Of a stretch of DNA of 64,000 nt, positions 1 through 8,550 are shown piece after piece. Source of the DNA: Streptomyces sp. ISL-98 (GTDB lineage Bacteria; Actinomycetota; Actinomycetes; Streptomycetales; Streptomycetaceae); assembly GCF_018614055.1 (NCBI RefSeq), contig NZ_JAGGPB010000016.1:114708-178707 (forward strand), given 5' to 3'. The notes beneath the pieces were generated by a model. That model was not told where the DNA came from, made no database searches, and was given only the letters and a program-made list of their open reading frames with translations. Positions within the stretch are counted from its first letter, which is position 1; each line of letters starts with the position of its first letter. The translations under genes and the position numbers were made by a program.

Positions 1-215
1 TGCTGGCGGGCGGTGCCTTTGCGGCCTGGAAGTGGTGGGACAAGCAGGCCAACCCGGACTGGCTGGTCGAGCCCCCGGCGGCGACCGAGGTGTCCGACCG
101 TGCGCCGCTGGCCTCGGTCGACGGCAGCGCCCAGGACACGCTGGACCCGGAGGTGCAGGCCAAGCAGGCCGAAGCCGAGGCGGAGGCGGCGAAGCGACGC
201 GACGAGAACCAGTGA
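1..215 (+). CDS. C-terminal fragment of a DUF5324-type membrane protein (partial)
   Basis: The window opens inside a reading frame (codons in phase with base 3) that ends at TGA 213-215. The visible 70 residues begin with a small hydrophobic stretch followed by the Trp-rich AWKWWDKQANPDWL, then an acidic, Ala/Glu-rich charged tail. This matches what I remember of the C-terminus of the streptomycete DUF5324 family, small membrane-associated proteins of unknown function. Only the tail is present, so the assignment rests on the WKWWDKQ..NPDWLVEPP pattern. The next gene starts about 160 bp downstream on the same strand, and no terminator is obvious between them. Confidence 0.6.
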   Translation, partial: LAGGAFAAWKWWDKQANPDWLVEPPAATEVSDRAPLASVDGSAQDTLDPEVQAKQAEAEAEAAKRRDENQ

Positions 216-374
216 CGTAACGGCTGACGTAACGGCTGAAGTCCGTACGTCCCGTACGTCGACGGGTGTCCGGGAGGCTTGTGGGTCTCCCGGGCACCCG
301 TGTTCTCTTTCGTATCGGCAGAGCGCGACGAAGGTCGGCCGCGGCCGACACCGCCCACTGCCTAGAGTGCGGCC

Positions 375-2132
375 GTGGACGTGTCATCGAAATTCCGGGC
401 CGCACAGCAGTGGCTCGCGGGCCCCGAGCCCTGGTCAACGCGCCGGATCGCGGGCGAGGTCGTGCTCGCCGCGATTCTGGCGCTACTGGCGGCCGGGACC
501 CAGGAATTGATGGGCAGTACGGGACCGGCCCAGCTCGGTACGGCCCTGGCCGTGGCCGCCCTGTCGCTGCTGCGGCGCCGCCTGCCCGCGAGCGTGCTGG
601 TGGGTGCCGGCGGGACGGCAGCGCTGGTGGCAGGGTTCGCCGCGCTGCTGGTCGTGGCGGGGTGGTCGGCGGGGCGCCGGATCGCGGGGGCAGGGCGGGC
701 GCTGGCCGCGTTCACCGCTTCGTACGTCCTGTTCCTCACGGTCGGAGTGGTCTCCGAGTGGCCGGACTTCACGCCGCCGACGCTGATCCTCTTCAGCACG
801 CTCTACTTCCTGGCCACGACGGTCGTCCCCGGCCTCGCCAGCCGCTACTGGACCCAGCGCCGCACCTTGCTGCACACCCTCCAGGAGCACAACGCCCAAC
901 TGCTGCGTGAGCGCGCCATGGTGGCCGGCCAGGCACGGCTGCGCGAGCGGCAGCGGATCGCCCAGGACATGCACGACAGCCTGGGCCACCAACTGGCACT
1001 GATTTCCGTGCACACAGGAGCGCTCGAAGTCGACCCGGCGCTGACAGACCGGCAGCGGGAGGGTGTCGGCGTACTGCGGAACGCCTCGGTGGCCGCGATG
1101 CACGAGCTGCGCGAGGTCGTCGGCATCCTCAGGGACGGGGTGGAGCGGGACCCGGGCATCGCACACGGTCCACCGCCGCCCGCCGACGACCCGCATCCGG
1201 CGGCGCGCGGCGCTGCGGGCATCGAGGGCCTGGTGGCGGCGGCGCGGGCGGCGGGCAACGGCGTACAGCTGCGGCGTACGGGCGAGCAGCGGCCGCTGGC
1301 CGCAGCTGCGGATCACGCGGCGTACCGCATCGTGCAGGAGGCTCTGACGAATGCGTACAAGCACGCCCCCGGCGCGTCGATCACCGTGGAACTGCGATAC
1401 GAACCCGACTCCCTCGTCGTCGAGATCGCGAACGGGCCCGCCCCGGCGGACGCCCGCGATGCCGTCAGCGGCGGTCAGGGCCTGACGGGGCTGCGCGAGC
1501 GGGCGCGGCTGGTCGGCGGCATGGTCCATGCGGGGCGTACGGACGGCGGGGGCTTCCGGGTCGCGGGCGTCCTGCCGTACGGCACGGACGGCGCGCAGCA
1601 GACCAAGGAAGCGGCGCCTTACGCAGGGCCTTACGCAGCGCCTTTCGTCGACGCGGAGGACGACTTCCGGCAGCAGTCGCCGACGGTGCTTCTCGGGAAC
1701 GGTGGTCCGGTCATGGACTGGACCGTTTCACAGAGGGAGCTGGCAATGGGCGGCAAGGGCACGGGGCGTACGAATGGGGTCGTGCTGGGCTGCGGGATAG
1801 CGGCGGGGGCCTTGCTCCTGCTGATGGTCGCGGGCGCTTTCGGCCTCCTCTTCATGGCGGACTCGCTGGACAAGGGCATGATCGAGCCGAGCCAATACGA
1901 GGCTGCGAAGGTCGGTACGGCCGAGTCGGAGGTCCGCGACGAACTGCCGGACGGCGAGTCGTTCCTGGCATCGGGGCTGCAGGACAAGGGGCCCACGGCC
2001 CCGAAGGGTTCCAGCTGTCTCGTCCTGATGTCCTCGGAGACCGGCGACAGCCCTACGGCAGAGCCGGTGTTCCGGTTCTGCTTCAAGGACGGCAAGCTGA
2101 TCGAGAAGAAGTCGTACGACGTCGAGCGATAG
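375..2132 (+). CDS. Two-component sensor histidine kinase (HisKA_3/NarX type) with an extra C-terminal membrane segment
   Basis: 585 residues from GTG 375. Hydrophobic helices fill roughly residues 25-165. A HisKA_3 dimerisation domain follows with RQRIAQDMHDSLGHQL (phospho-acceptor His near residue 200), then a HATPase_c domain with the N-box-like EALTNAYKHAP and glycine-rich GGQGLTGLRERARLVGG. The protein should phosphorylate the regulator encoded 7 bp downstream. The odd part is what follows the ATPase domain: a polar linker, a second strong transmembrane helix (about residues 475-500) and about 90 more residues with two Cys that would lie outside the cell. Ordinary NarX-type kinases stop after the ATPase domain. 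Pairing is confident; the signal sensed is unknown. Confidence 0.9.
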   Translation: MDVSSKFRAAQQWLAGPEPWSTRRIAGEVVLAAILALLAAGTQELMGSTGPAQLGTALAVAALSLLRRRLPASVLVGAGGTAALVAGFAALLVVAGWSAGRRIAGAGRALAAFTASYVLFLTVGVVSEWPDFTPPTLILFSTLYFLATTVVPGLASRYWTQRRTLLHTLQEHNAQLLRERAMVAGQARLRERQRIAQDMHDSLGHQLALISVHTGALEVDPALTDRQREGVGVLRNASVAAMHELREVVGILRDGVERDPGIAHGPPPPADDPHPAARGAAGIEGLVAAARAAGNGVQLRRTGEQRPLAAAADHAAYRIVQEALTNAYKHAPGASITVELRYEPDSLVVEIANGPAPADARDAVSGGQGLTGLRERARLVGGMVHAGRTDGGGFRVAGVLPYGTDGAQQTKEAAPYAGPYAAPFVDAEDDFRQQSPTVLLGNGGPVMDWTVSQRELAMGGKGTGRTNGVVLGCGIAAGALLLLMVAGAFGLLFMADSLDKGMIEPSQYEAAKVGTAESEVRDELPDGESFLASGLQDKGPTAPKGSSCLVLMSSETGDSPTAEPVFRFCFKDGKLIEKKSYDVER

Positions 2133-2139
2133 ATGAGCG

Positions 2140-2817
2140 GTGACTGTGGAAGCACACGTGACGGGTCCGCGCGTCAGAGTCGTGATCGCCGACGACGAGC
2201 CCCTCATCCGGGCCGGGATCCGGATGATCCTCACCTCGGACCGGGGGATCGAGGTCGTCGCGGAGGCGGCGAACGGCCGCGAGGCCGTCGAACTGGCGCG
2301 CTCGCACGCGGCGGACGTGGTGCTGCTCGACCTTCAGATGCCGGTGATGGACGGGCTCACGGCGCTGGCGGAGCTGGGCAGGGCGGTGCCCGCGGCGCGC
2401 GTGATCGTACTGACGACCTTCGGCGAGCGGGAGAACGTTCTGCGGGCGCTGGAGCACGGGGGCGCGGGGTTTCTCCTGAAGGACTCGGCGCCCGCCGAGC
2501 TGATCCGGGCGGTACGGGCGGCCGCGGCCGGGGACGCGTATCTGTCGCCCGGCGCGACCCGGCACGTGGTGGAGCAGCTGGCCTCGGGCCGGGCGCCGGC
2601 CCGCGCCGAGCAGGCGCGGCGGCAGGTCACGGCGCTGAGCGGGCGGGAGCGGGATGTCCTCGCGCTGCTCGGCGAGGGCCTGTCCAACGCGGACGCCGGC
2701 AAGCGGCTCCATATGAGCGAGGCCACAGTGAAGACGTATGTCAGCCGGATCCTGGCGAAGCTGGAGTGCGACAACCGGGTGCAGGCGGCGCTGCTCGCCA
2801 GGGACGCAGGGCTGTGA
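2140..2817 (+). CDS. NarL/FixJ-family response regulator
   Basis: 225 residues from GTG 2140, seven bases after the kinase stop, so almost certainly co-transcribed with it. The N-terminal receiver domain has the acidic pair DDE near residue 20, the phospho-acceptor in VVLLDLQMPVMDG, the conserved Thr in IVLTTF and Lys in FLLKDSAP. The C-terminal LuxR-type HTH reads LSGRERDVLALLGEGLSNADAGKRL, then the recognition helix MSEATVKTYVSRILAKL. It should bind DNA as a phosphorylated dimer. Targets cannot be told from the sequence. A strong hairpin follows the gene. Confidence 0.95.
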   Translation: MTVEAHVTGPRVRVVIADDEPLIRAGIRMILTSDRGIEVVAEAANGREAVELARSHAADVVLLDLQMPVMDGLTALAELGRAVPAARVIVLTTFGERENVLRALEHGGAGFLLKDSAPAELIRAVRAAAAGDAYLSPGATRHVVEQLASGRAPARAEQARRQVTALSGRERDVLALLGEGLSNADAGKRLHMSEATVKTYVSRILAKLECDNRVQAALLARDAGL

Positions 2818-2827
2818 ACCACAAAAA

Positions 2828-2865
2828 ATACCCCTCTGACCTGCGTAAACAGGTCAGAGGGGTAT
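2828..2865 (+). terminator. Intrinsic-type hairpin after the two-component operon
   Basis: Perfect 16-bp inverted repeat (arms 2828-2843 and 2850-2865) with a 6-base loop, starting 10 bases after the response regulator stop. There is no long T-run, as is common in Streptomyces. It also sits just downstream of the minus-strand tRNA-Ala, so it may stop transcription from both sides. Confidence 0.8.
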
Positions 2866-2873
2866 CTGCGCTG

Positions 2874-2946
2874 TGGAGCCTAGGAGATTCGAACTCCTGA
2901 CATCTGCCTTGCAAAGGCAGCGCTCTACCAACTGAGCTAAGGCCCC
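2874..2946 (-). tRNA. tRNA-Ala (anticodon TGC)
   Basis: 73 nt on the minus strand. It has acceptor arms GGGGCCT/AGGCTCC, D arm TTAGCTCAGTTGGTAGAGC, anticodon arm CTGCC-TTTGCAA-GGCAG with anticodon TGC, and T arm GTTCGAATC. The 3' CCA is not encoded, so it must be added by the CCA-adding enzyme at 38.4 kb. In mycobacteria tRNA-Ile and tRNA-Ala lie side by side after gyrA; here they are separated by about 6 kb of inserted genes. Confidence 0.97.
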
Positions 2947-3109
2947 GGGAATGGGTGGACGTGACCGGTCGGAAACTGCACCGTGGCCACCGCCGCAGAC
3001 CAGAGTACCGGGTCTCCCCCCAGATCTTGCAAAAGGATTGGGACTCCCCGTGCGCGACCACGCTCCGTAAGATGCTCGGCGAGGTTCGCAGCAGCGAAGG
3101 GGAGACGCA

Positions 3110-3658
3110 ATGGATGCAGCGCAACAAGAGGCGACAGCTAGAGCACGAGAGCTTCAGCGCAGTTGGTACGGGGAGCCGTTGGGGGCGCTCTTCCGTCGGC
3201 TGATCGACGACCTCGGCCTGAATCAGGCCAGGCTCGCGGCGGTGCTCGGTCTGTCCGCACCCATGCTGTCCCAGCTGATGAGCGGCCAGCGCGCCAAGAT
3301 CGGCAATCCTGCCGTGGTGCAGCGCGTCCAGGCTCTGCAGGACCTGGCCGGCCAGGTCGCCGACGGCAGCGTCAGTGCCGTCGAAGCCACCGACCGGATG
3401 GAAGAGATCAAGAAGTCACAGGGCGGTTCCGTGCTGAGCAACACCGGTCAGACCACTGCCAGTTCCGGAGCCCCGACCGTACGACGCGTGGTGCGCGAGA
3501 TCCAGTCGCTGCTGCGCTCGGTGGCCGCCGCCGGCGACATCATCGATGCGGCGGACACTCTCGCCCCGACCCATCCAGAACTGGCAGAGTTCCTCAGGGT
3601 GTACGGCGCAGGGCGCACCGCGGACGCGGTCGCCCACTACGAGGCGCACCAGAGCTGA
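3110..3658 (+). CDS. Helix-turn-helix DNA-binding protein next to a Ser/Thr kinase
   Basis: 182 residues from ATG 3110, preceded by a purine-rich GAAGGGGAGA. Residues about 25-75 form a Cro/CI-like HTH (LGALFRRLIDDLGLNQARLAAVLGLS, then APMLSQLMSGQRAKIGNP). The rest is helical with no enzyme motif I recognise; a Ser/Thr-rich linker (about 105-125) divides it. The stop lies 31 bp before the kinase start on the same strand, so the two are probably co-transcribed and the HTH protein could be a kinase substrate. That link is inference from position. Confidence 0.85.
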   Translation: MDAAQQEATARARELQRSWYGEPLGALFRRLIDDLGLNQARLAAVLGLSAPMLSQLMSGQRAKIGNPAVVQRVQALQDLAGQVADGSVSAVEATDRMEEIKKSQGGSVLSNTGQTTASSGAPTVRRVVREIQSLLRSVAAAGDIIDAADTLAPTHPELAEFLRVYGAGRTADAVAHYEAHQS

Positions 3659-3689
3659 GAGCAGCGGACCGGGGAGCGGGCACAGCGCA

Positions 3690-5060
3690 ATGGGTGAGAT
3701 CTTCGCTGGTCGGTACGAGCTGATCGACCCGATCGGGCGCGGTGGAGTCGGCGCCGTCTGGCGGTCCTGGGACCACAGGCGTCGCCGTTATGTGGCGGCA
3801 AAGGTGCTGCAGCAGAGCGATGCGCACACGTTGCTGCGCTTCGTCCGCGAGCAGGCACTGCGGATCGACCACCCCCATGTGCTCGCCCCGGCCAGCTGGG
3901 CCGCGGACGACGACAAGGTGCTGTTCACCATGGACCTGGTGGCCGGCGGTTCCCTGGCGCATGTGATCGGGGACTACGGCCCGCTGCCGCCCCGCTTTGT
4001 CTGCACCCTGCTCGACCAGCTCCTTTCCGGTCTGGCCGCGGTGCACGCCGAAGGTGTGGTGCACCGCGACATCAAGCCGGCGAACATCCTGCTGGAAGCC
4101 ACCGGCACCGGGCGGCCGCATCTGCGGCTGTCCGACTTCGGTATCTCGATGCGCAAGGGCGAGCCCCGCCTCACCGAGACCAACTATGTGGTGGGGACGC
4201 CCGGTTATTTCGCGCCCGAGCAGATGCTGGGCGCGGAACCGGACTTCCCGGCCGACCTGTTCGCGGCCGGCCTGGTCGCCCTTTATCTGCTGCAGGGTCA
4301 GAAGCCGGACTCCCAGGCTCTGGTGGAGCACTTCGCGACGTACGGCACGCCGGGCGCCCCCCAGGGCATCCCGGAGCCCCTGTGGCAGGTCATCGCCGGG
4401 ATGCTGCAGCCCGATCCGCAGGCCAGGTTCCGTACGGCGACGGGTGCGCGCAAGGCGCTGACCACGGCCGTCGAGATGCTGCCCGAGCCGGCGCCGGGCG
4501 AGGAGCCGGTGGAGATCTTCGACCAGATCGGGCCGCTGCCGCCCGGCTTCGGCCCGGCAGGCCCGGAGGCGCCCGCTGCCGGCCCCGGAAGCTTCGTACA
4601 GAACGCCCAGGGCCAGGCACAGGAGCATGCGCAGGGCCATGCACAGGGCGGCCGGCAGGCGCCCGTACAGCAGCCCGCCGCGCCCGCCCCCATGTCGGAG
4701 ACAGGCAGCTTCCACCTGGCTCCGCCGCCGCAGCAGCCCGCCTACCCCAGCCCGCACCCGCACCTGGCGCAGCCGTCGACTCCCCCCACATCGACGCCCA
4801 CGTCCGCACCCGCGCATGCGCCCTCCCCCCTCTCCGGCGCGGCACAGAACCCCTCCCAGAGCCCCGTGGCCGCGGTCCAGTACGAACAAGCCCTTACTCG
4901 TCCATACACCGCTCAGGGCCCGGAGGTTCCCACTCCGGCTCACGCTCCCGTCCCGGCCCCGCACACGCGCCCGGGACCGCCCCCGAAGGTGACGGTCCCG
5001 GTGCTGCTGCTGGCGCTGGTCTGTTTCGCGGTGGGCATCTGGGCGCTGACCCAGACCTGA
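3690..5060 (+). CDS. Membrane-anchored eukaryotic-type Ser/Thr protein kinase
   Basis: 456 residues from ATG 3690. This start is chosen because GGGGAG lies 14-19 bases upstream and MGEIFAGRYELIDPIGRGGVG is the normal kinase N-terminus; the frame is open further upstream. The kinase core is complete: glycine loop GRGGVGAVW (residues 16-24), AAKVL lysine, HRDIKPANIL (about 125), DFG (about 149) and the activation segment ending GTPGYFAPEQ. A Pro/Gln/Ala-rich linker of about 170 residues leads to one C-terminal transmembrane helix ending almost at the C-terminus. There is no extracellular sensor domain (no PASTA), unlike PknB. It faces the VWA gene pair tail to tail with a 25-bp gap. Confidence 0.95.
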   Translation: MGEIFAGRYELIDPIGRGGVGAVWRSWDHRRRRYVAAKVLQQSDAHTLLRFVREQALRIDHPHVLAPASWAADDDKVLFTMDLVAGGSLAHVIGDYGPLPPRFVCTLLDQLLSGLAAVHAEGVVHRDIKPANILLEATGTGRPHLRLSDFGISMRKGEPRLTETNYVVGTPGYFAPEQMLGAEPDFPADLFAAGLVALYLLQGQKPDSQALVEHFATYGTPGAPQGIPEPLWQVIAGMLQPDPQARFRTATGARKALTTAVEMLPEPAPGEEPVEIFDQIGPLPPGFGPAGPEAPAAGPGSFVQNAQGQAQEHAQGHAQGGRQAPVQQPAAPAPMSETGSFHLAPPPQQPAYPSPHPHLAQPSTPPTSTPTSAPAHAPSPLSGAAQNPSQSPVAAVQYEQALTRPYTAQGPEVPTPAHAPVPAPHTRPGPPPKVTVPVLLLALVCFAVGIWALTQT

Positions 5061-5085
5061 CGCCCGCCCAGTACGCCGCTGGTGT

Positions 5086-6432
5086 CTACCAGGCGGCGGG
5101 CGGCCCGTACTGCGTGGGCGCCCCGCTGTCGGCCCCCTGCCCCGCACTGGGCGCTCCCGCCGCCGCGCGCCGCCTGGCGACGAACATCCACACGCCGAGT
5201 CCGAGCACCAGCACAGTGCCCGCCCCGATCCCGGCCGCCGCGACGAGCCGCATCGTGCCGCTCTTCTCCGCCTCGGACGAGCTCTGCCCGCTCTCGGCCG
5301 CGCTCAGGTCGTCGTCGGTGACCTGAAAGTCACCGGCCGGTCCCGCGTAACCGGGCGCGCTCTTCGTGTCGCCCTTCACATTCAGCCGCAGCGACAGGCC
5401 GAGCGGTTTCGACCCGAACTCCTTCTCCACAGCGGGATTGAGACTGACCCTCAGGTAGTACCAGCCCGCGAAGCGCATCCCGTTGACGGAGTCGTTCGAG
5501 TCGAAGCGGTTCTCGTACGCCACGGGCGGCAGCGGATCCAGCGCGGTCGACTTCTGCTTGCCGTCGTACGCGACGTCGGACGTACTGTCGACGAGCCCCC
5601 GCGCCGGGTTGTACACCGCCATGGCGAGAGCGTTGGGCACGTACCCTTCGCCCGCCGCGCTGCTCAGGTCGGCGCTGGCGAAGAGCTGCTGCCCCCAGTC
5701 GACAGGCACCTTGTAGAACAGCGTCTCGCCCGGCTTGATCTTGTCCCGCCATTCGCCCTGCTTCAGCCCGGGAGCACTGAAGAAGCTCGTCCCGCCCCGG
5801 CGTTCCTGCGGCCCGCCCGTCGGCGGCTCGGGGGAGGCGCTGGGCCAGTTCTCGGGCGCGGCCGTGGGCCCGGCCGCCTTCAGCCCCGGCTCCGTCAGAT
5901 GCCGGATCTCCAGTTCCCAGGGCTCACTCGACGAAGTGGCCTCGCTGTTCCGCTCGACAAGGACGTAGTACGTGTCGGCCTCCTGGCAGGAGGTGCTGTC
6001 CTTGTCGATGGTCCGGTGTGCGTAGGTGCCCACCGGCCGCGCGAATTCGGCGGACTGGAACTGCGCGGTGCCGTAATTGCAGGAATTCCCGTCGCGGTCC
6101 TGGAGCGTCACCTTGAGCTCGTCGGCGTACGACACCTTCGTGCCGAGCTTGGGCACCGCCGTGGCCGACACATAGGCGTTGGACTTCGCGTCGAGGACCA
6201 CCCGGTAGAAGAGCTTGCCGCCCGGCTTGATGGAGTCCTTGTACGTACCGCCGGCCTTCAGCTGCTCGGCATCGGTGTTGACCACCGCGCCCTTGACCGG
6301 CTGCGCGGACGGCTCGTAGGTGTACGGACTGGGCTCCCCCGCCGCCCACGCCTGTCCCGGCAGAGCCGCCACCGCACACAGTGCCGCCAGCGCGGCCGGC
6401 GCCACTCTTCCCCTGCTGCGCTGCCTCTTCAC
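5086..6432 (-). CDS. Secreted, C-terminally membrane-anchored protein with two related ectodomains
   Basis: 448 residues. GTG 6432 is chosen because it overlaps the upstream VWA gene stop (GTGA) and gives a clean signal peptide (VKRQRSRGR, then a hydrophobic run ending GQAWA). The mature part holds two beta-rich modules, each opening with a YxD.IxPGE..FY.V-like motif (KDSIKPGGKLFYRV and RDKIKPGETLFYKVPVDWGQQL). It ends with a transmembrane helix (about residues 395-420) and a short basic/Pro-Ala tail. The modules match, in order, those of the VWA protein upstream, so the two genes are paralogous outside the VWA domain. Function unknown; translational coupling suggests a complex. Confidence 0.85.
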   Translation of the reverse strand: MKRQRSRGRVAPAALAALCAVAALPGQAWAAGEPSPYTYEPSAQPVKGAVVNTDAEQLKAGGTYKDSIKPGGKLFYRVVLDAKSNAYVSATAVPKLGTKVSYADELKVTLQDRDGNSCNYGTAQFQSAEFARPVGTYAHRTIDKDSTSCQEADTYYVLVERNSEATSSSEPWELEIRHLTEPGLKAAGPTAAPENWPSASPEPPTGGPQERRGGTSFFSAPGLKQGEWRDKIKPGETLFYKVPVDWGQQLFASADLSSAAGEGYVPNALAMAVYNPARGLVDSTSDVAYDGKQKSTALDPLPPVAYENRFDSNDSVNGMRFAGWYYLRVSLNPAVEKEFGSKPLGLSLRLNVKGDTKSAPGYAGPAGDFQVTDDDLSAAESGQSSSEAEKSGTMRLVAAAGIGAGTVLVLGLGVWMFVARRRAAAGAPSAGQGADSGAPTQYGPPAAW

Positions 6433-8351
6433 GCGCCACCCCTTGTCGTCTTCATGGCCGACCTGCGCCGCATCGCCGCGAACACGAGCCCCGCGGCCAG
6501 GACAACCGCGCCGCCCGCCACCGCGGCGGTCACAGTGCCGGTCCATCCTGCCCCGGCAGCCTCACCACTGTCTGCGTGGGCCGCCGAACCACCCTTGTTG
6601 TCCGCTTTCTTGTCCGACTTCGCCACGACGGGCGCGTCGTGCTGCGGCCCCGCCAGCTCGTCACCGATCACATCCACCCGCAGTACGACGCCGACGGCCG
6701 CGTTCTCGGCGAACTTCGCGGCGTTCGGTCCGAGCGAGACCGCGATGAAGTACTCGCCCGCCGAACGCACCGGCACGACATGGGACGAGGTCTCCCAGCG
6801 GTTCGTCCAGGCCACCGGCACGGTGCCGAGGTCGACCGCGGCCGGCTTGCCGAGATACATCCGGTGGTCGTTGAACTCGCTGCCGCCCGCGATCGGTTTG
6901 CGGCCCGCGCTGTACGCCGCGGTGTCCACGAAGCTGGTCTCCGTGCTGCTCTCCTCCAGCGTGGGCTCATTGCCGAAGTCCACGGCGTAGCGCAACTGCT
7001 GCCCCCAGCCGACCCGCACCTTGTACCAGCGGGTCTGGGCGGGCAGCAGCTGGTCGCGCCATACGCCATTGTCCAGCGCCCTGGCGTCGTTGAAGCCGGT
7101 GCCGCCCTCGACGTCCTTCGGATCACCTGCGGGCGGTACGGCGTCCTTGCCCGCCTTTCCGTACTCGGTCGCGGACTCCGCGGGCACGGTGCCCTCGGCG
7201 AGCGGCTGCTCCGTTCCGTACCGGAGCTCGAAAGGCCAACGCGCCCGGTCGGAACCAGAATCGCTTGTGCGGTGTACAGAAAGTAGATAGCGCCCGGCCG
7301 GGTCGCAGAACCGGTCACCGTCGGAGGAGGGGATGCGGCTGACAGCAGTGGTGAGCACCATCGCACCCTCGTCCTGCCCGAAGTGCTCCTGCGCGCTGTC
7401 GCAGGTCGAGCCGGACTTCCCGGTGGAGGTGAGCTTGAGCTCGATCCCGTCCCCGTAACCGGCCTTGACTCCCAGCTGCGGCACGGCAGTCACCGCAAGG
7501 TCGGCGGCCGACTTCTCGTCGAGCTGCGCCGCGTACCAGCGGGTCTCGCCGGGCCCGATGGTGTCGGTGTACTGGCCGGGCGCGATCCGGGCAGCGCCGG
7601 TCGCACTCGCACCGCCCTCGATGTGCTCGCCCCGGAACCGGTAGCCGTTCGCGGAGAGTTGGGAGGCCCGCTGGAGCTGCCTGGCCAGCGCATCGGCGTC
7701 AGGCGCGTCGTAGTACGAGCCGTGGCCGGCCTCAGCGATGCATTCGAGCTGCTGCCTGGCCCTGCCTCGCACCTGGAAGCCGATGGCGTCGATCCGCAGG
7801 TCGACCCCGTCCTCGCCGAGCTGCTTGGCGACCTCGCAGGGCTGCGGCGTCCCACAGGTGTCCTCGCCGTCGGAGATCAGCAGGATCGTGCGCCGCCCGA
7901 GCGCGCCGCCGGCGGGCTTCGGCAGGTCCTGTGCGGCCTTCTGCAGGGACAGCCCGACGGGGGTGTCTCCCTTGGGCTTCACCCCGTTCACGGCCTGCTT
8001 CATCGCATCGCGGTCCAGCGGCCGTACGGGCCGTACCAGCCGTGTGTCGGTGCAGCCGGAGGCCCGGTCGGCGCCGTACACCCGCAGTCCTGTGGGGTAG
8101 CCGTCGGGAAGCGTGTCCACAACGGTGGTCACCGCCCCGCGGGCAGCCTCCATCCGTGTACGTCCCGTGCCGTCGTCGTCGGCCATGGAGCCGGAGGAGT
8201 CGAGCACCATCACCAGGCTGCTCCTGCCGTCCGCCCCCTCCGCCTGCCCCGTTCCGTCCGCGGCCACGGCGGGCAGCGGCCCCGCCACAACACCGAGCAG
8301 CGCCCCGCCGATCAGCGCGGCCGCCGCCCAGCGGCCAAGTCGTGCCTTCAC
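6429..8351 (-). CDS. Secreted von Willebrand factor A (VWA) domain protein with C-terminal membrane anchor
   Basis: 640 residues from ATG 8351. A signal peptide (residues 1-30, ending AVAAD) is followed by a VWA domain with the complete MIDAS motif DSSGSM, the downstream Thr in KGDTPVG and the Asp in ISDGEDTCG. Then come two ectodomain modules like those of the downstream protein (TDTIGPGETRWYAAQL; RDQLLPAQTRWYKVRVGWGQQL), a Gly/Ala/Asp-rich stalk and a transmembrane helix with an Arg-rich end. VWA domains bind ligands through a metal ion, so this is likely a surface adhesion or sensing protein. It is the first gene of a two-gene operon converging on the kinase gene. Confidence 0.9.
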   Translation of the reverse strand: MKARLGRWAAAALIGGALLGVVAGPLPAVAADGTGQAEGADGRSSLVMVLDSSGSMADDDGTGRTRMEAARGAVTTVVDTLPDGYPTGLRVYGADRASGCTDTRLVRPVRPLDRDAMKQAVNGVKPKGDTPVGLSLQKAAQDLPKPAGGALGRRTILLISDGEDTCGTPQPCEVAKQLGEDGVDLRIDAIGFQVRGRARQQLECIAEAGHGSYYDAPDADALARQLQRASQLSANGYRFRGEHIEGGASATGAARIAPGQYTDTIGPGETRWYAAQLDEKSAADLAVTAVPQLGVKAGYGDGIELKLTSTGKSGSTCDSAQEHFGQDEGAMVLTTAVSRIPSSDGDRFCDPAGRYLLSVHRTSDSGSDRARWPFELRYGTEQPLAEGTVPAESATEYGKAGKDAVPPAGDPKDVEGGTGFNDARALDNGVWRDQLLPAQTRWYKVRVGWGQQLRYAVDFGNEPTLEESSTETSFVDTAAYSAGRKPIAGGSEFNDHRMYLGKPAAVDLGTVPVAWTNRWETSSHVVPVRSAGEYFIAVSLGPNAAKFAENAAVGVVLRVDVIGDELAGPQHDAPVVAKSDKKADNKGGSAAHADSGEAAGAGWTGTVTAAVAGGAVVLAAGLVFAAMRRRSAMKTTRGGA

Positions 8352-8504
8352 CCGTTCCCCCTCCCCGGGACCCTTCGCACCAAGATCCCACCGCTTTGCT
8401 TATGCAAGTTATTGATTTGCGTCGGCGAATTCAAGAGGGAGGTGTCACGGTCCCGCAACAACGACTCGCCGCACCCGCACACACATCCCGCGGACAGCAC
8501 AAAG

Positions 8505-8527
8505 CCCCGGTCGCTCGGCGACCGGGG
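8505..8527 (-). terminator. Hairpin after the DLW-39 gene
   Basis: Perfect 10-bp stem with a 3-base loop (arms 8505-8514 and 8518-8527), beginning 23 bases downstream of the DLW-39 stop on the minus strand. No T-run. The remaining bases up to the VWA gene start (8352-8504) hold its promoter region and no further gene that I can see. Confidence 0.7.
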
Positions 8528-8550
8528 CAAGTGTTACGGACTACTGGGTC

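Noticed and set aside
3546..3689. Longer N-terminal start for the Ser/Thr kinase overlapping the HTH gene
   Set aside because: The frame is open, but residues before MGEIFAGRYEL do not look like kinase sequence and would overlap the HTH gene; GGGGAG at 3671-3676 supports ATG 3690.
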